This document shows positions 53,579 through 61,833 of a stretch of DNA of 64,000 nucleotides, piece after piece (the stretch's first letter is position 1; each line of letters begins with the position of its first letter). The notes below the pieces were generated by a model. It was given only the letters and a program-made list of their open reading frames with translations. It had not been told where the DNA came from and made no database searches. This DNA comes from VRUE01 sp963718755 (GTDB lineage: Bacteria > Actinomycetota > Thermoleophilia > Solirubrobacterales > 70-9). The translations under genes were made by a program, and so were the position numbers. Location: the NCBI GenBank assembly GCA_963718755.1, contig OY970376.1, forward strand, positions 496,001-560,000, given 5' to 3'.

Positions 53579-54520
53579 CTACCACCTCTGCTCGTAACGA
53601 TTTCGTAGCCAGACCGCGACCGAGTTCATCGCCAGCAGCACGACCAGCATCACGATGATTCCCGCCGCAGCCAACGCCTGGAACTCCTCCTGCGGCCGCG
53701 TGGCGTAGTTGTAGATCTGCACCGGCAGCGCCGAGTAGCCACCGCTGAGCGGCTCTGGATCGAAGGTGACGAACGCGGCGGCGCCGACCAGCAGCAGCGG
53801 CGCCGCCTCCCCCAGGGCTCGCGAGACCGCGAGGATGATCCCGGTGGTGATGCCGGGAATCGAAGCGGGCAAGACCTGCCTGCGAATCGTCTGCCACTGA
53901 GTGGCGCCGAGAGCGAGTGAACCCTGGCGGATTGAGTCGGGAACCGCGCGGATTGCCTCACGGGCGGCGATGATCACCATCGGCAGCACCAGCAGCGCCA
54001 GGGTCAGCGAGCCGGCGGCGAGAACGAAGCCGAGACTGAGTGGCCCGCGCACGATGAAGCCGAGCCCGAGGATGCCGTAGATGATCGAGGGCACGGCGGC
54101 AAGGTTCTGGATGTTGATCTCGATCAGGCGGTTCCACCAGCGAGTCTTGTCCGCGTACTCCTCAAGGTAAAGCGCGGCGCCGACCCCAATCGGCACGACG
54201 AAGAGGATCACGCCGGCGATCAGCTCCAACGAGCCGATGATCGCCGGACGGAAGCCCGCGCTCTCGGGACGGATCGACGAGGGCCCCTCGGTGATCAGGT
54301 CGGTGCTGAGCGCCGGCGCTCCTTTGACGAAAGCCTGGACGAGCAGCGCGATCAACCCCGCCAGGGCGATCACGATCGCCAGCATCAGCAGCGCGGCGAA
54401 GAGCACGTTGCGGATGACGTCACCCCGCGGCTGGTTGCTCAGCATCGCCCGCGTCGTCGCCCGGGCGCCGGCGACCGCCAGCCGGTTGCGCGGTGCGGCT
54501 GCGCCCGGCTCGGCCATCAC
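53579..54520 (-). CDS. pstA: Phosphate ABC transporter permease PstA
   Basis: 313 residues, six membrane helices. PLGVGAALYLEEYA-type start of the permease domain (IGVGAALYLEEYADKTRWW), SIIYGILGLGFIV, the EAA loop region EAIRAVPDSIRQGSLALGATQWQTIRRQVLPASIPGI, and VSRALGEAAPLLLVG. It pairs with PstC; the gene overlaps pstC by ATGA. Confidence 0.95.
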   Translation of the reverse strand: MMAEPGAAAPRNRLAVAGARATTRAMLSNQPRGDVIRNVLFAALLMLAIVIALAGLIALLVQAFVKGAPALSTDLITEGPSSIRPESAGFRPAIIGSLELIAGVILFVVPIGVGAALYLEEYADKTRWWNRLIEINIQNLAAVPSIIYGILGLGFIVRGPLSLGFVLAAGSLTLALLVLPMVIIAAREAIRAVPDSIRQGSLALGATQWQTIRRQVLPASIPGITTGIILAVSRALGEAAPLLLVGAAAFVTFDPEPLSGGYSALPVQIYNYATRPQEEFQALAAAGIIVMLVVLLAMNSVAVWLRNRYEQRW

Positions 54521-55488
54521 TCGTAGACCTCGCGGTACCTGCGGACCAGCCTGATGCTGATCACGTTCATCACCAGGGTGATCAAGAAGAGCAGCGTGCC
54601 AACCGCAAAGACCGATTTGTAGCTGATCGAGCCAGCGGGGATGTCGCCCGTCGCGGTAACGGCAATGTAGGAGGTCATGGCTTGTATCGCCTCAACCGGA
54701 TTGAGGGTGAAGTTCGGGGTTGACCCGGCGGCAAGGACGACGATCATCGTCTCGCCGACGGCGCGCGAGATCGCCAGCACGATCGAGGCGACGATGCCGG
54801 AGAGCGCCGCCGGGAAGACGACTTTCGTGGACACCTCCATCTTCGTCGCGCCCATCGCGTAGGCGCCTTCGCGCAGGCCGCGGGGGACAGCGGACATCGC
54901 GTCCTCGGAGATCGAGGCGATGATCGGCACGATCATCAGGCCGATGCCGAGCCCGGCAGCGAGGGCCATGAACGGTTTGCCGACCGCGCCGCCGAAGAGG
55001 TCGCCCGGCCAGAGTGGCTGGATCAGCTCGGGCAGGATGAAGGTGACGGCGAAGAAGCCGATCGCCACAGTTGGGATTCCGGCGAGGATCTCGAGGGTCG
55101 GCTTGAGCGTTTTGCGCACCCGTGGAGCCGCGTACTCACTGAGGTAGATCGCCGACCCGAGGCCGATCGGGATCGCGAACAGCATCGCCCAAAGGGTGAC
55201 GTTGAGGGTGCCGGCGACGATCGCCAGCACGCCAAAGCTGGGTGGCTCGAACTGGGGGGTCCAGTCGGTGCCGAAGAGGAAATCGCCGATCGGGACGACT
55301 TCGAAGAAGCCGATCGTCGGTCCGACCAGGGAGATGACGATTGCGGTCGTGGTCAGCACCGAGAGGATGCCGCAGAGAGCGAGGACTCCCTGGATCGCCT
55401 TCTCGCCGTAACGACGGCTCGGCGCCTGGAGCCGGCCGGGGCCTCCCCCGGCCGGCTCCAGAGCCGTCTTGCCGCCGTTGCCGCTCAC
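54517..55488 (-). CDS. pstC: Phosphate ABC transporter permease PstC
   Basis: 323 residues with six membrane helices. IGLGSAIYLSEYAAPRVR, AIGFFAVTFILP and the EAA loop VPRGLREGAYAMGATKMEVSTKVVFPAALSGI with AISRAVGETMIVVLAAG identify PstC. Located directly after pstS, which it follows by 15 bases. Confidence 0.95.
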   Translation of the reverse strand: MSGNGGKTALEPAGGGPGRLQAPSRRYGEKAIQGVLALCGILSVLTTTAIVISLVGPTIGFFEVVPIGDFLFGTDWTPQFEPPSFGVLAIVAGTLNVTLWAMLFAIPIGLGSAIYLSEYAAPRVRKTLKPTLEILAGIPTVAIGFFAVTFILPELIQPLWPGDLFGGAVGKPFMALAAGLGIGLMIVPIIASISEDAMSAVPRGLREGAYAMGATKMEVSTKVVFPAALSGIVASIVLAISRAVGETMIVVLAAGSTPNFTLNPVEAIQAMTSYIAVTATGDIPAGSISYKSVFAVGTLLFLITLVMNVISIRLVRRYREVYE

Positions 55489-55503
55489 AAGCCGCGGATG
55501 GCG

Positions 55504-56463
55504 CTAGGCGCCGGCCTTTTCTGCTGCCGTCTTTGACTCTTCGAGCTGCTCTTCGGTCAGGGGGATGAAGCCCACCGCTTCGGCGATGTCGTTGACGTTG
55601 TCGAGGTAGTAGTCGACAAACGCCTTGACCTCCGGCTTCTTCAGCGCAGCGTCGCTCGGATAGATCAGGAGCGGCCGGCTGAGCGGCGTGTAGGAACCGT
55701 CCTGGGCCGTTTCGACCGAGGGGCCGACGCAGCCCTTGCCGTCGTCGATTTCGAGCGCTTTGAGCTTGCCTTCGTTCTCCGTGTAGTAGGAGAAGCCGGC
55801 GTAGCCCATGCCGCCTGGAGCACCCTCGACACCGGTGACGGTGGCGTTGTCGTTCTCGCCGACGTTGTTGTAGTCCTTGCGGGTGGCGCCCTCTTCACCG
55901 TTGATTTCCTCGGTGAAGTAGTCGAAGGTGCCGGAGTCGGTGCCAGGACCAAAGAGCGCCAGCTCCTCGTCGAACTCCTCTTTCAGGCCGGGGATTTCAC
56001 TCCAGTTGGAGATCTTCGAATCCGGGCCCCAGACCGCGCTGAGCTGGTCGACGGTGAGACAGCTGACCGGGTTCTCGTTGTTGATCATCACGGTCAGTGC
56101 GTCGGTGGCGACGTGAACATCCTCGTAGCCGATCCCGCCCTTTTTGCAGGCTTCTTCCTCTTCGGGCTCAATCGCGCGCGAGGCGTCGCTGATGTCGGTT
56201 TCTCCCGCGCAGAATTTTTCGAAACCGCCGCCGGTGCCGGCGGTCCCTACGGTCACCTTCACGTCCGGGTTTTCCGCCTGGAATTCCTCGGCGATTGCTT
56301 CGGTGAGGGGGGCCACGGTGCTCGATCCGTCGATGCGGATCGAGCCCGAGAGATCGCCGCTTCCGCTACCGCTCGCTTCGTCATCGCTGTCTCCGCAAGC
56401 CGCCACTCCAAGCGCAAGGACGGACACGCAGGCGATGATCGTGAGCCACTTAGAGCTAGTCAC
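55504..56463 (-). CDS. pstS: Phosphate-binding lipoprotein PstS
   Basis: 319 residues. The GTG start (VTSSKWLTIIACVSV) has GAAGGAG five bases upstream; lipobox LGVAAC. The mature part has the PstS phosphate site IRIDGSSTVAPLTEAIAEEF, VGTAGTGGGFEKFCAGETDISDASR and the later FGPGTDSGTFDYF. First gene of the pst operon; Pho-box-like repeats lie about 106 bases upstream. Confidence 0.96.
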   Translation of the reverse strand: MTSSKWLTIIACVSVLALGVAACGDSDDEASGSGSGDLSGSIRIDGSSTVAPLTEAIAEEFQAENPDVKVTVGTAGTGGGFEKFCAGETDISDASRAIEPEEEEACKKGGIGYEDVHVATDALTVMINNENPVSCLTVDQLSAVWGPDSKISNWSEIPGLKEEFDEELALFGPGTDSGTFDYFTEEINGEEGATRKDYNNVGENDNATVTGVEGAPGGMGYAGFSYYTENEGKLKALEIDDGKGCVGPSVETAQDGSYTPLSRPLLIYPSDAALKKPEVKAFVDYYLDNVNDIAEAVGFIPLTEEQLEESKTAAEKAGA

Positions 56464-56568
56464 TCTGTCTCCTTCTCGTTTGTTCACTCCGGCGGCCGGC
56501 AGACGGGCCGGCCTCGGCGCCACCCTCGCAGTGGCCTTCGGGCAGCTTGTTACCCGCCTGTATCGCGG

Positions 56569-56590
56569 ATGTGAAAAAGATGTGAAAAAG
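56569..56590 (-). promoter_or_regulatory. Pho-box-like tandem repeat upstream of pstS
   Basis: The 11-base unit ATGTGAAAAAG occurs twice without a gap (56569-56579 and 56580-56590). Read toward pstS, each unit is CTTTTTCACAT. Period and TTCAC core agree with PhoB/PhoP sites. The remaining 139-base gap shows no other clear element. Confidence 0.75.
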
Positions 56591-56602
56591 GGACCCCGAC
56601 GG

Positions 56603-57388
56603 CTACGCGGCGGTGAGGTCGCCGGGTACCGGCTCCAACGCGGTGCTCGGGACAGACGCAGGAGGGGCCAGGGCAGCGCCGTCGGCGGGCTCTGGGTCGA
56701 AGCGGTAGCCGACGCCGAAGTGGGTGTGAATGTAGTCCCAGCTGGGCGAGAGCTTCTCCAGCTTCTGGCGCAGCTTGCGGATGAAGACGTCGACGGAGCG
56801 GTCGCCGTGGGCCATCGCGTATCCCCAGACGCGCTGGTAGATCGCCTCGCGCTCCAGCACCTGCCCCTGGGAGTCCGCGAGCAGCTGCAACAACTCGAAC
56901 TCGCGTCGGGTCAGGTCGAGGCTGACTTCGCCGACGAATGCCTGGAAACGGTCGGAGCGGATCTGCAGCTCACCGGCGACGAGCGGGCCGGCTTCGACCT
57001 GCGGACGGGCCCGGCGACGGCGGCGCGAGACAGCTTCGAGGCGGGCAATCGCCTCTTCGGGATGACAGGGCTTGTTGATCCAGTCGTCGACACCGAGCCG
57101 CAGGCCACGAACCCGCTGCGCCACGGTCGAGCGGCCGGTGCAGACGACGACGCCGAGGTCGGGCAGCATCCCGCAGATGCGCTCAAGGTACGCCCAGGCG
57201 TCGTCACCCAGTACAGCCGGATCGACGAGCAGCGCGTTCAGCTTCATCGCCACCAGCTCCTCCGGCGGGATCGCCCCCGTCAGCGTTCGCTGCTGCCAGC
57301 CGGCTGCCTCGGTGCGCTTCGCCAGCACGGTGACGAAACCGCTGTCATCATCGATGACCGCCAGCCTGATGGTCTGCTGCGGGTTCAC
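56603..57388 (-). CDS. OmpR/PhoB-family response regulator
   Basis: 261 residues from GTG (VNPQQTIRLAVIDDDSG). Receiver domain residues 1-115: acidic pair in VIDDD, phospho-acceptor Asp56 (ALLVDPAVL), Thr in VVVCTGRS, Lys106 (WINKPCHP). Winged-helix C-terminal domain from about 135: LDLTRREFELLQLLADSQGQVLERE, GDRSVDVFIRKLRQKLEK, HTHFGVGYRFD. No histidine kinase adjoins. Its position before the pst operon argues for control of phosphate genes. Confidence 0.92.
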   Translation of the reverse strand: MNPQQTIRLAVIDDDSGFVTVLAKRTEAAGWQQRTLTGAIPPEELVAMKLNALLVDPAVLGDDAWAYLERICGMLPDLGVVVCTGRSTVAQRVRGLRLGVDDWINKPCHPEEAIARLEAVSRRRRRARPQVEAGPLVAGELQIRSDRFQAFVGEVSLDLTRREFELLQLLADSQGQVLEREAIYQRVWGYAMAHGDRSVDVFIRKLRQKLEKLSPSWDYIHTHFGVGYRFDPEPADGAALAPPASVPSTALEPVPGDLTAA

Positions 57389-57441
57389 AGGCGAAGCGAT
57401 TGTATTCACACAATCCGTCGGACCGCGTGACGAAATCCCTG

Positions 57442-57460
57442 CTTTCACAGGTCTTTCACA
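57442..57460. promoter_or_regulatory. Pho-box-like repeat near the regulator gene
   Basis: CTTTCACA occurs at 57442-57449 and 57453-57460, eleven bases apart. It lies in the 272-base divergent gap between the regulator (minus) and an 85-residue membrane protein (plus). Its orientation relative to the plus-strand gene matches the orientation of the other two boxes relative to their genes. Further TTCACA copies at 57384 and 57405 are not in register. Confidence 0.55.
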
Positions 57461-57660
57461 AGTGTAAACCCGTAATTTGCGGGAACGCCGGATCCAAACC
57501 GTCTCCAAGCCTTATCGGAATGTTCACCGAGGGCCGCTGCCCAGCGAGCAAGATGGAGCCCTCACGAGACTCCTCTCTCGTCGCAAACGGCCCGCCTGCC
57601 CCGGGCCGTTTGCATTTCCGGAGGGCGCTACCGCCGTCGCCGTGCGCTAGATTCCCGGGC

Positions 57661-57918
57661 GTGAAGCAGCCTCCCCGCCGCACCCGGATCGTCGCCGCGT
57701 TCTGCGCGGCGCTGACCATGCTGCTGCTCGCCGCGCCCGCGGCTTTGGCCGAGAATGGCGAGGGCTTGGCGGGCCGGGTCACCGACAAGACCGTCACCTT
57801 CTTCTGCTTTGGCGTGATCGCCTTCTTCGCGATCCTGGTGATCGTCCTCTCGCTGATCCAAGGACGGCTCGAGAAGCGCAAGGAAATGCGCAAGGCGACG
57901 ATCAGTCGCCTCGGCTAG
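57661..57918 (+). CDS. Small membrane protein
   Basis: 85 residues from a GTG. A signal-like first helix (IVAAFCAALTMLLLAAPAALA), a short outside segment (ENGEGLAGRVTDKT), a membrane helix (FFCFGVIAFFAILVIVLSLIQG) and a basic cytoplasmic tail (RLEKRKEMRKATISRLG). No family recognised. May be under the Pho-box-like repeat at 57442. Convergent with the HD-domain gene, overlapping by four bases. Confidence 0.75.
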   Translation: MKQPPRRTRIVAAFCAALTMLLLAAPAALAENGEGLAGRVTDKTVTFFCFGVIAFFAILVIVLSLIQGRLEKRKEMRKATISRLG

Positions 57919-58772
57919 TCGAGCCGGAACCCGCTGAGCAGGCGTTTCTCGGTCTCGCCCTCGATCTTCGCCGCGACTTCGACTCGGCCCTCGAGCGGAG
58001 TGCCGCGAATCTTGGTCGCGAGCAGGTCGTCGACCTGGAAGATGCCCGCTGAGTTGTTGAGCTCGATCTCGATCCGCACGGGACGCTCCTCCCCCACCTC
58101 GATCCGCACCTCGTCGACCGCCGCCGCCGAGATCGAGTGGATCCCCTCCTGCCCCGCCTCGATTGGAAGCCGCGTGCGCCCCTGGGCCATGTCCAGAGCG
58201 TCGGCAACGCGAACCACGCCAGCCTCCAGCGTGTAGGGCTCACCCCTCCTCCGGTGACCAATGATCGCGTGCAGGATCTCACTGGCAACGATTGTCCGCT
58301 TCGGCTCTTTGTAGACGTCGGCAAGCAGGCGGTCCAGCGCTCCGCTTGCGAGGAACAGGCTGTACTCCTCATGATCAGCGCGGTGGATCGACATACCAAC
58401 GTCGTGCAGTAGCGCCCCTCCAGCAACGACCACCTCGGCATCCCTTGCCGTCATCCCATGGTCCGCGACAACCGCCGGCTCCTCTCCAGCCTTGACCAAC
58501 AGCCGCAGCAAGCGCAGCGAGATGTTCAACACGATCTGCGTGTGCACCCAGGAGTGGTCCGACATCCCCAGCCGTTCGGCATGCACTTGGGCCATGTACC
58601 ACCAGGCCCTCACCTGCTCGTCCTCATTGACCGCGCTAAGGAAGCTCTCAAGCTTCCGGTTCCCCCGCGTCGGCGCCCGAACTTTCGCTTCAGCTATCGC
58701 CTCCGCAGGAGGCTTCCGGCTGGGACCCTGTGGATCGGGGGCTGGGATCGCCTCCTCATTCATGTAAGCCAT
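57915..58772 (-). CDS. HD-domain metal-dependent phosphohydrolase
   Basis: 285 residues. HD motifs: HSWVHTQIVLNISLRLLRLLV (first His), GALLHDVGMSIHRADHEEYS (HD), ILHAIIGHRRR and VVRVADALDMAQGR. The C-terminal 80 residues form a beta-rich domain (VRIEVGEERPVRIEIELNNSAG). It fits the COG3294 group of predicted HD hydrolases; substrate unknown. ATG (MAYMNEEA) chosen; the longer frame enters the intergenic hairpin. Confidence 0.85.
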   Translation of the reverse strand: MAYMNEEAIPAPDPQGPSRKPPAEAIAEAKVRAPTRGNRKLESFLSAVNEDEQVRAWWYMAQVHAERLGMSDHSWVHTQIVLNISLRLLRLLVKAGEEPAVVADHGMTARDAEVVVAGGALLHDVGMSIHRADHEEYSLFLASGALDRLLADVYKEPKRTIVASEILHAIIGHRRRGEPYTLEAGVVRVADALDMAQGRTRLPIEAGQEGIHSISAAAVDEVRIEVGEERPVRIEIELNNSAGIFQVDDLLATKIRGTPLEGRVEVAAKIEGETEKRLLSGFRLD

Positions 58773-58816
58773 CGTAGGAAGAGGGCCGGGCGTCCCCCGT
58801 CGGAAACCGCGGAGTC

Positions 58817-58914
58817 GGGGACCGGATGCCCCCTGCCGGAACCCGCGACGGTCGCACGGCCAGGGTTCGCGCCTCCCCGGCTCACAAGTTCCTGCAGGGG
58901 GACATCCGGTCCCC
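58817..58914. repeat. Long inverted repeat between the HD gene and the Rpf-like gene
   Basis: Arms 58817-58842 and 58888-58914 pair over 25 positions with one mismatch and one bulged base. Core CCCCCTGCCGGAAC resembles the repeats at 51859 and 5280. A nearby GGGCGTCCCCCGTCGGAAA (58788-58806) is a further degenerate copy. The remaining part of the 158-base gap holds nothing else. Confidence 0.7.
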
Positions 58915-58930
58915 TTTCGCAAGCTGCTGA

Positions 58931-59425
58931 CTAGCCGCAGACGGGCCAGGGGCTTGAGCCGGACTGGGCGTAGAGCAGCGCTGCCCTGTAGTCCTGCTCG
59001 TCCTCGGGAGCTGCTGCAGGGTCACCGCTGCCACCTACAGACGCCCAGGTTTCAAACGAGAACTGGTACTTGCCTCGGTAGCTGCCGTCGCTCGAGACGA
59101 TGGTGGGGTCGCCGCCGGACTCGCAGGATGCGATGGATTCGAGGGTTGCCATCGAAACGCCGCCCGGGAGGGTCGCGAAGGCTTCCTCGCGTTCGCGCTC
59201 GATGCGCGCGCGGCGAGCCGCTTGGATGCGCTTCGCTGCCTTGCGCATCTCGATGTGGATCCTCGGGCCACGGAGGAGCAACGGGGCCTGTGCAGCCGGT
59301 CGCGCGTCCGCCAAGCCGATACGGGGATCGGGGTCGGGCGCGTCTGGCGCCGCGAGCGCGGCAGCCGGGACGACCAGAGCGATCAGGACGAGAACGGATA
59401 TGGAGTATGTGCGTTTTATGAGCAA
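58931..59425 (-). CDS. Resuscitation-promoting-factor-like muralytic enzyme
   Basis: 164 residues with a signal peptide (TYSISVLVLIALVVPAAALA), a basic helical linker (MRKAAKRIQAARRARIERERE) and a C-terminal Rpf lysozyme-like domain: LESIASCESGGDPTIVSSDG with the catalytic Glu, then YRGKYQFSFETWASVGGSGDPA and LLYAQSGSSPWPVCG. Rpf proteins cut peptidoglycan and help dormant actinobacteria resume growth. The start is a TTG; a stronger one was not found. Confidence 0.9.
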   Translation of the reverse strand: MLIKRTYSISVLVLIALVVPAAALAAPDAPDPDPRIGLADARPAAQAPLLLRGPRIHIEMRKAAKRIQAARRARIEREREEAFATLPGGVSMATLESIASCESGGDPTIVSSDGSYRGKYQFSFETWASVGGSGDPAAAPEDEQDYRAALLYAQSGSSPWPVCG

Positions 59426-59569
59426 GCGCGGAACCGTGGCGGGGTTCCGGTTGCTGGAGGGTGATCGGGCGCACAGTGCTCACATTTGCGTGCGGATTTG
59501 CACGAACTCAGGCGTGAATCGCGCGGCCCAGTGGCGTTCGTTGAAAGCGATTGTGCGTCTAAACGCGCG

Positions 59570-60435
59570 ATGATCCGCGCATCGACGGCCAGCCCCCCAC
59601 CTCGCGACTGCTCCTCGCCTGCCCTGATCAGCCCGGGCTGATCGCCGCCGTCAGCGGCTTCCTCGCCGAGGCCGGCTGCAACATCGTCGACGCCGATCAG
59701 CACTCGAGCCGCGAGGGGCGTTTCTTCATGCGGATGGCCTTCGATCCCGCCCCCGAGGAGGAGCGGACGGCCCTCTATCGCCGCTTCGAGGAGGAGATCG
59801 CAGCGCCCCTGCAGATGGATCACCACTTCGCCGAGTCGAGCGACCACAAGCGGGTGGCGATCATGGTCTCGCGCGAAGACCACTGCCTCTCCGACCTGCT
59901 CTGGCGCTGGCGCAGCGGAGAGCTGGGCGCCGAGGTCGTCGCGGTCGTCTCCAACCATCCCGACCACGCCGATCAGGTCGCCTCGCTCGGCCTACCCTTC
60001 CACCACGTCCCGATCGAGAAAGACGGCCGCTCCGCCGCCGAGGCGCAGGTCCTCGAGCTGCTCGGCGACCAGGTCGATCTGCTCGTCCTAGCCCGCTACA
60101 TGCAGATCCTCTCGGCGGATTTCCTCGACCGGCTCGGCGCGCCGGCGATCAACATCCACCACAGCTTCCTGCCCGCCTTCGTCGGCGCCGACCCCTACGC
60201 CCGCGCCCACGAGCGCGGCGTCAAGCTGATCGGCGCCACCGCCCACTACGTAACCGAAGAGCTCGACGCCGGGCCGATCATCGACCAGGACGTCACCCGG
60301 GTCAGCCACCGCGACGAGGTCGACGACCTGATGGGAATCGGACGCGACGTCGAGCGCCTCGTCCTCGCCCGCGCGGTCAAGGCGCACCTCGACGACCGGG
60401 TGTTGCTGGACGGGGACCGCACGATCGTCTTCTAG
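59570..60435 (+). CDS. purU: Formyltetrahydrofolate deformylase, 5' end apparently frameshifted
   Basis: Releases formate from 10-formyl-THF for purine synthesis. ACT domain (SRLLLACPDQPGLIAAVSGFL) then a formyltransferase-like domain with MVSREDHCLSDLLWRW, VVSNHPDHA, NIHHSFLPAF (catalytic His) and GATAHYVTEELDAGPIIDQD (catalytic Asp). The main frame has no ATG, GTG or TTG before ATG 59728, which is already inside the ACT domain. ATG 59570 is in another frame but one extra C in the six-C run at 59593-59598 would join it smoothly (MIRASTASPPTSRLLL). Either a sequencing error, a real frameshift, or a rare start codon is used. Confidence 0.88.
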
Positions 60436-60437
60436 TC

Positions 60438-60459
60438 AAACTGGCTGGTTAGCCAGTTT
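60438..60459. promoter_or_regulatory. Palindromic operator upstream of the P450 gene
   Basis: AAACTGGCT and AGCCAGTTT are perfect nine-base arms around GGTT. The element begins two bases after the purU stop codon and ends six bases before the P450 ATG, so a bound repressor would block transcription or translation start. The TetR or MarR type is most likely. No regulator gene adjoins. Confidence 0.7.
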
Positions 60460-60465
60460 TGCCAT

Positions 60466-61833
60466 ATGGTGGTGTCGATGGAGCAGGCGACGATTACGCG
60501 CCCGGCGGCAAGCAGGCCGGCACAGGTGCAGTTCCCACCCGGCACCAGGCTGCCTGCGGCGGCCCAGATTGGCCTCTACGCGCGTGATCCGCTCGGCTTC
60601 CTGATCCGCAACCAGCGCCGCTACGGCGACATGTTCACGGTCTCCTTCCCCTTCTTCCGGAGACTCGTCTACGTCGCCGACCCGGCCCTGGTCAAAGCGC
60701 TCTTCACCACCTCCCCCGAGCAGGCGCACGCCGGCGAGGCGAACGCGACCATCCTCGAGCCGGCGCTCGGGCCGAACTCGGTCCTCACCCTCGACGAGGC
60801 GCCGCACATGCGCCAGCGCAAGCTGCTGCTGCCGCCGTTCCACGGCGAGCGGATCCAGCGCTACGGCGAGCTGATCCGCGACGTGACCCTGGGCGAGATG
60901 GAGAGCTGGCCGGTCGGCGAGCCGTTCGCGCTGCGTCCGCATACGCAGCGGATCACCCTGGCGGTGATCATGCGGGCGGTCTTCGGCGTCCACGACGAGG
61001 ATCGCCTGACCCGCTTCGAGCACCTGATCGAGACCTTTGCCGGGCGGCTCAGCCTGGTCACCGCGATCCCGCCGCTGCGCCGCAGCTACGGCCGCTGGAG
61101 CCCCTGGGCGCGCTTTGTCGCCGCCCGCGAGGCGCTCGACGCCTTCATCTACGAGGAGATCGCTCTGCGCCGCGCCGAGAACGCCGGCCGGCCACAGGAG
61201 GCCGACGACGTGCTCTCGCTGCTGCTCGCCGCCCGCCACGACGACGGCAGTCCGATGAGCGACGCCGAACTTCGCGACGAGCTGGTCACGATCCTTGGCG
61301 CCGGGCACGAGACGACCGCGACCGGCCTCGCCTGGGCGATGGAGCGCCTGCTGCGCACCCCGCGTGTGCTGGCCCGACTGCGGGAATCGGTCGCCGCCGG
61401 CGAGGACGACTACCTCGACGCTACGGTCAAGGAGACGCTGCGTACCCGCCCGGTGATCGTCGACGTGGCGCGCAAGCTGACCGCGCCGAAGTCGATCGGC
61501 GGCTACGAGCTGCCCGCCGGGACCTTCGTGATGGCGGCAATCGCGGCCCTGCACTACCGCGAGGACCTCTTTCCCAACCCCGGTGAGTTCCGCCCCGAGC
61601 GCTTCCTCGAGGGCAGAGCCGACACCTACGCCTGGATCCCCTTCGGCGGCGGCGTACGGCGCTGCATCGGTGCGGCCTTTGCCGAATACGAGATGCGGAT
61701 CGTGCTGCGAGCGATCCTCGAGCGGGCCGAGCTGAGCGCCCCCGACCCCAAGCCGGAAAAGGTCAAGGTCCGCAACATCACCCTCGCCCCCGGCAAGGGG
61801 ACGCTGGTCAGCCTCGATCGCCCGTTGCGCTAA
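60466..61833 (+). CDS. Cytochrome P450
   Basis: 455 residues. I-helix LGAGHETTATGLAWAM (AGHETT at 279-284), ExxR in KETLRTRP (Glu323, Arg326), and the haem loop FGGGVRRCIG with Cys400. The C-helix motif HMRQRKLLLPPFHGERI is like that of mycobacterial CYP135/138-type and other soluble fatty-acid or terpenoid P450s. It has no N-terminal anchor. It could act on hydrocarbon or lipid substrates, in line with the AlkB gene elsewhere in the window, but substrate is unknown. ATG or the ATG four codons later may start it. Confidence 0.93.
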   Translation: MVVSMEQATITRPAASRPAQVQFPPGTRLPAAAQIGLYARDPLGFLIRNQRRYGDMFTVSFPFFRRLVYVADPALVKALFTTSPEQAHAGEANATILEPALGPNSVLTLDEAPHMRQRKLLLPPFHGERIQRYGELIRDVTLGEMESWPVGEPFALRPHTQRITLAVIMRAVFGVHDEDRLTRFEHLIETFAGRLSLVTAIPPLRRSYGRWSPWARFVAAREALDAFIYEEIALRRAENAGRPQEADDVLSLLLAARHDDGSPMSDAELRDELVTILGAGHETTATGLAWAMERLLRTPRVLARLRESVAAGEDDYLDATVKETLRTRPVIVDVARKLTAPKSIGGYELPAGTFVMAAIAALHYREDLFPNPGEFRPERFLEGRADTYAWIPFGGGVRRCIGAAFAEYEMRIVLRAILERAELSAPDPKPEKVKVRNITLAPGKGTLVSLDRPLR

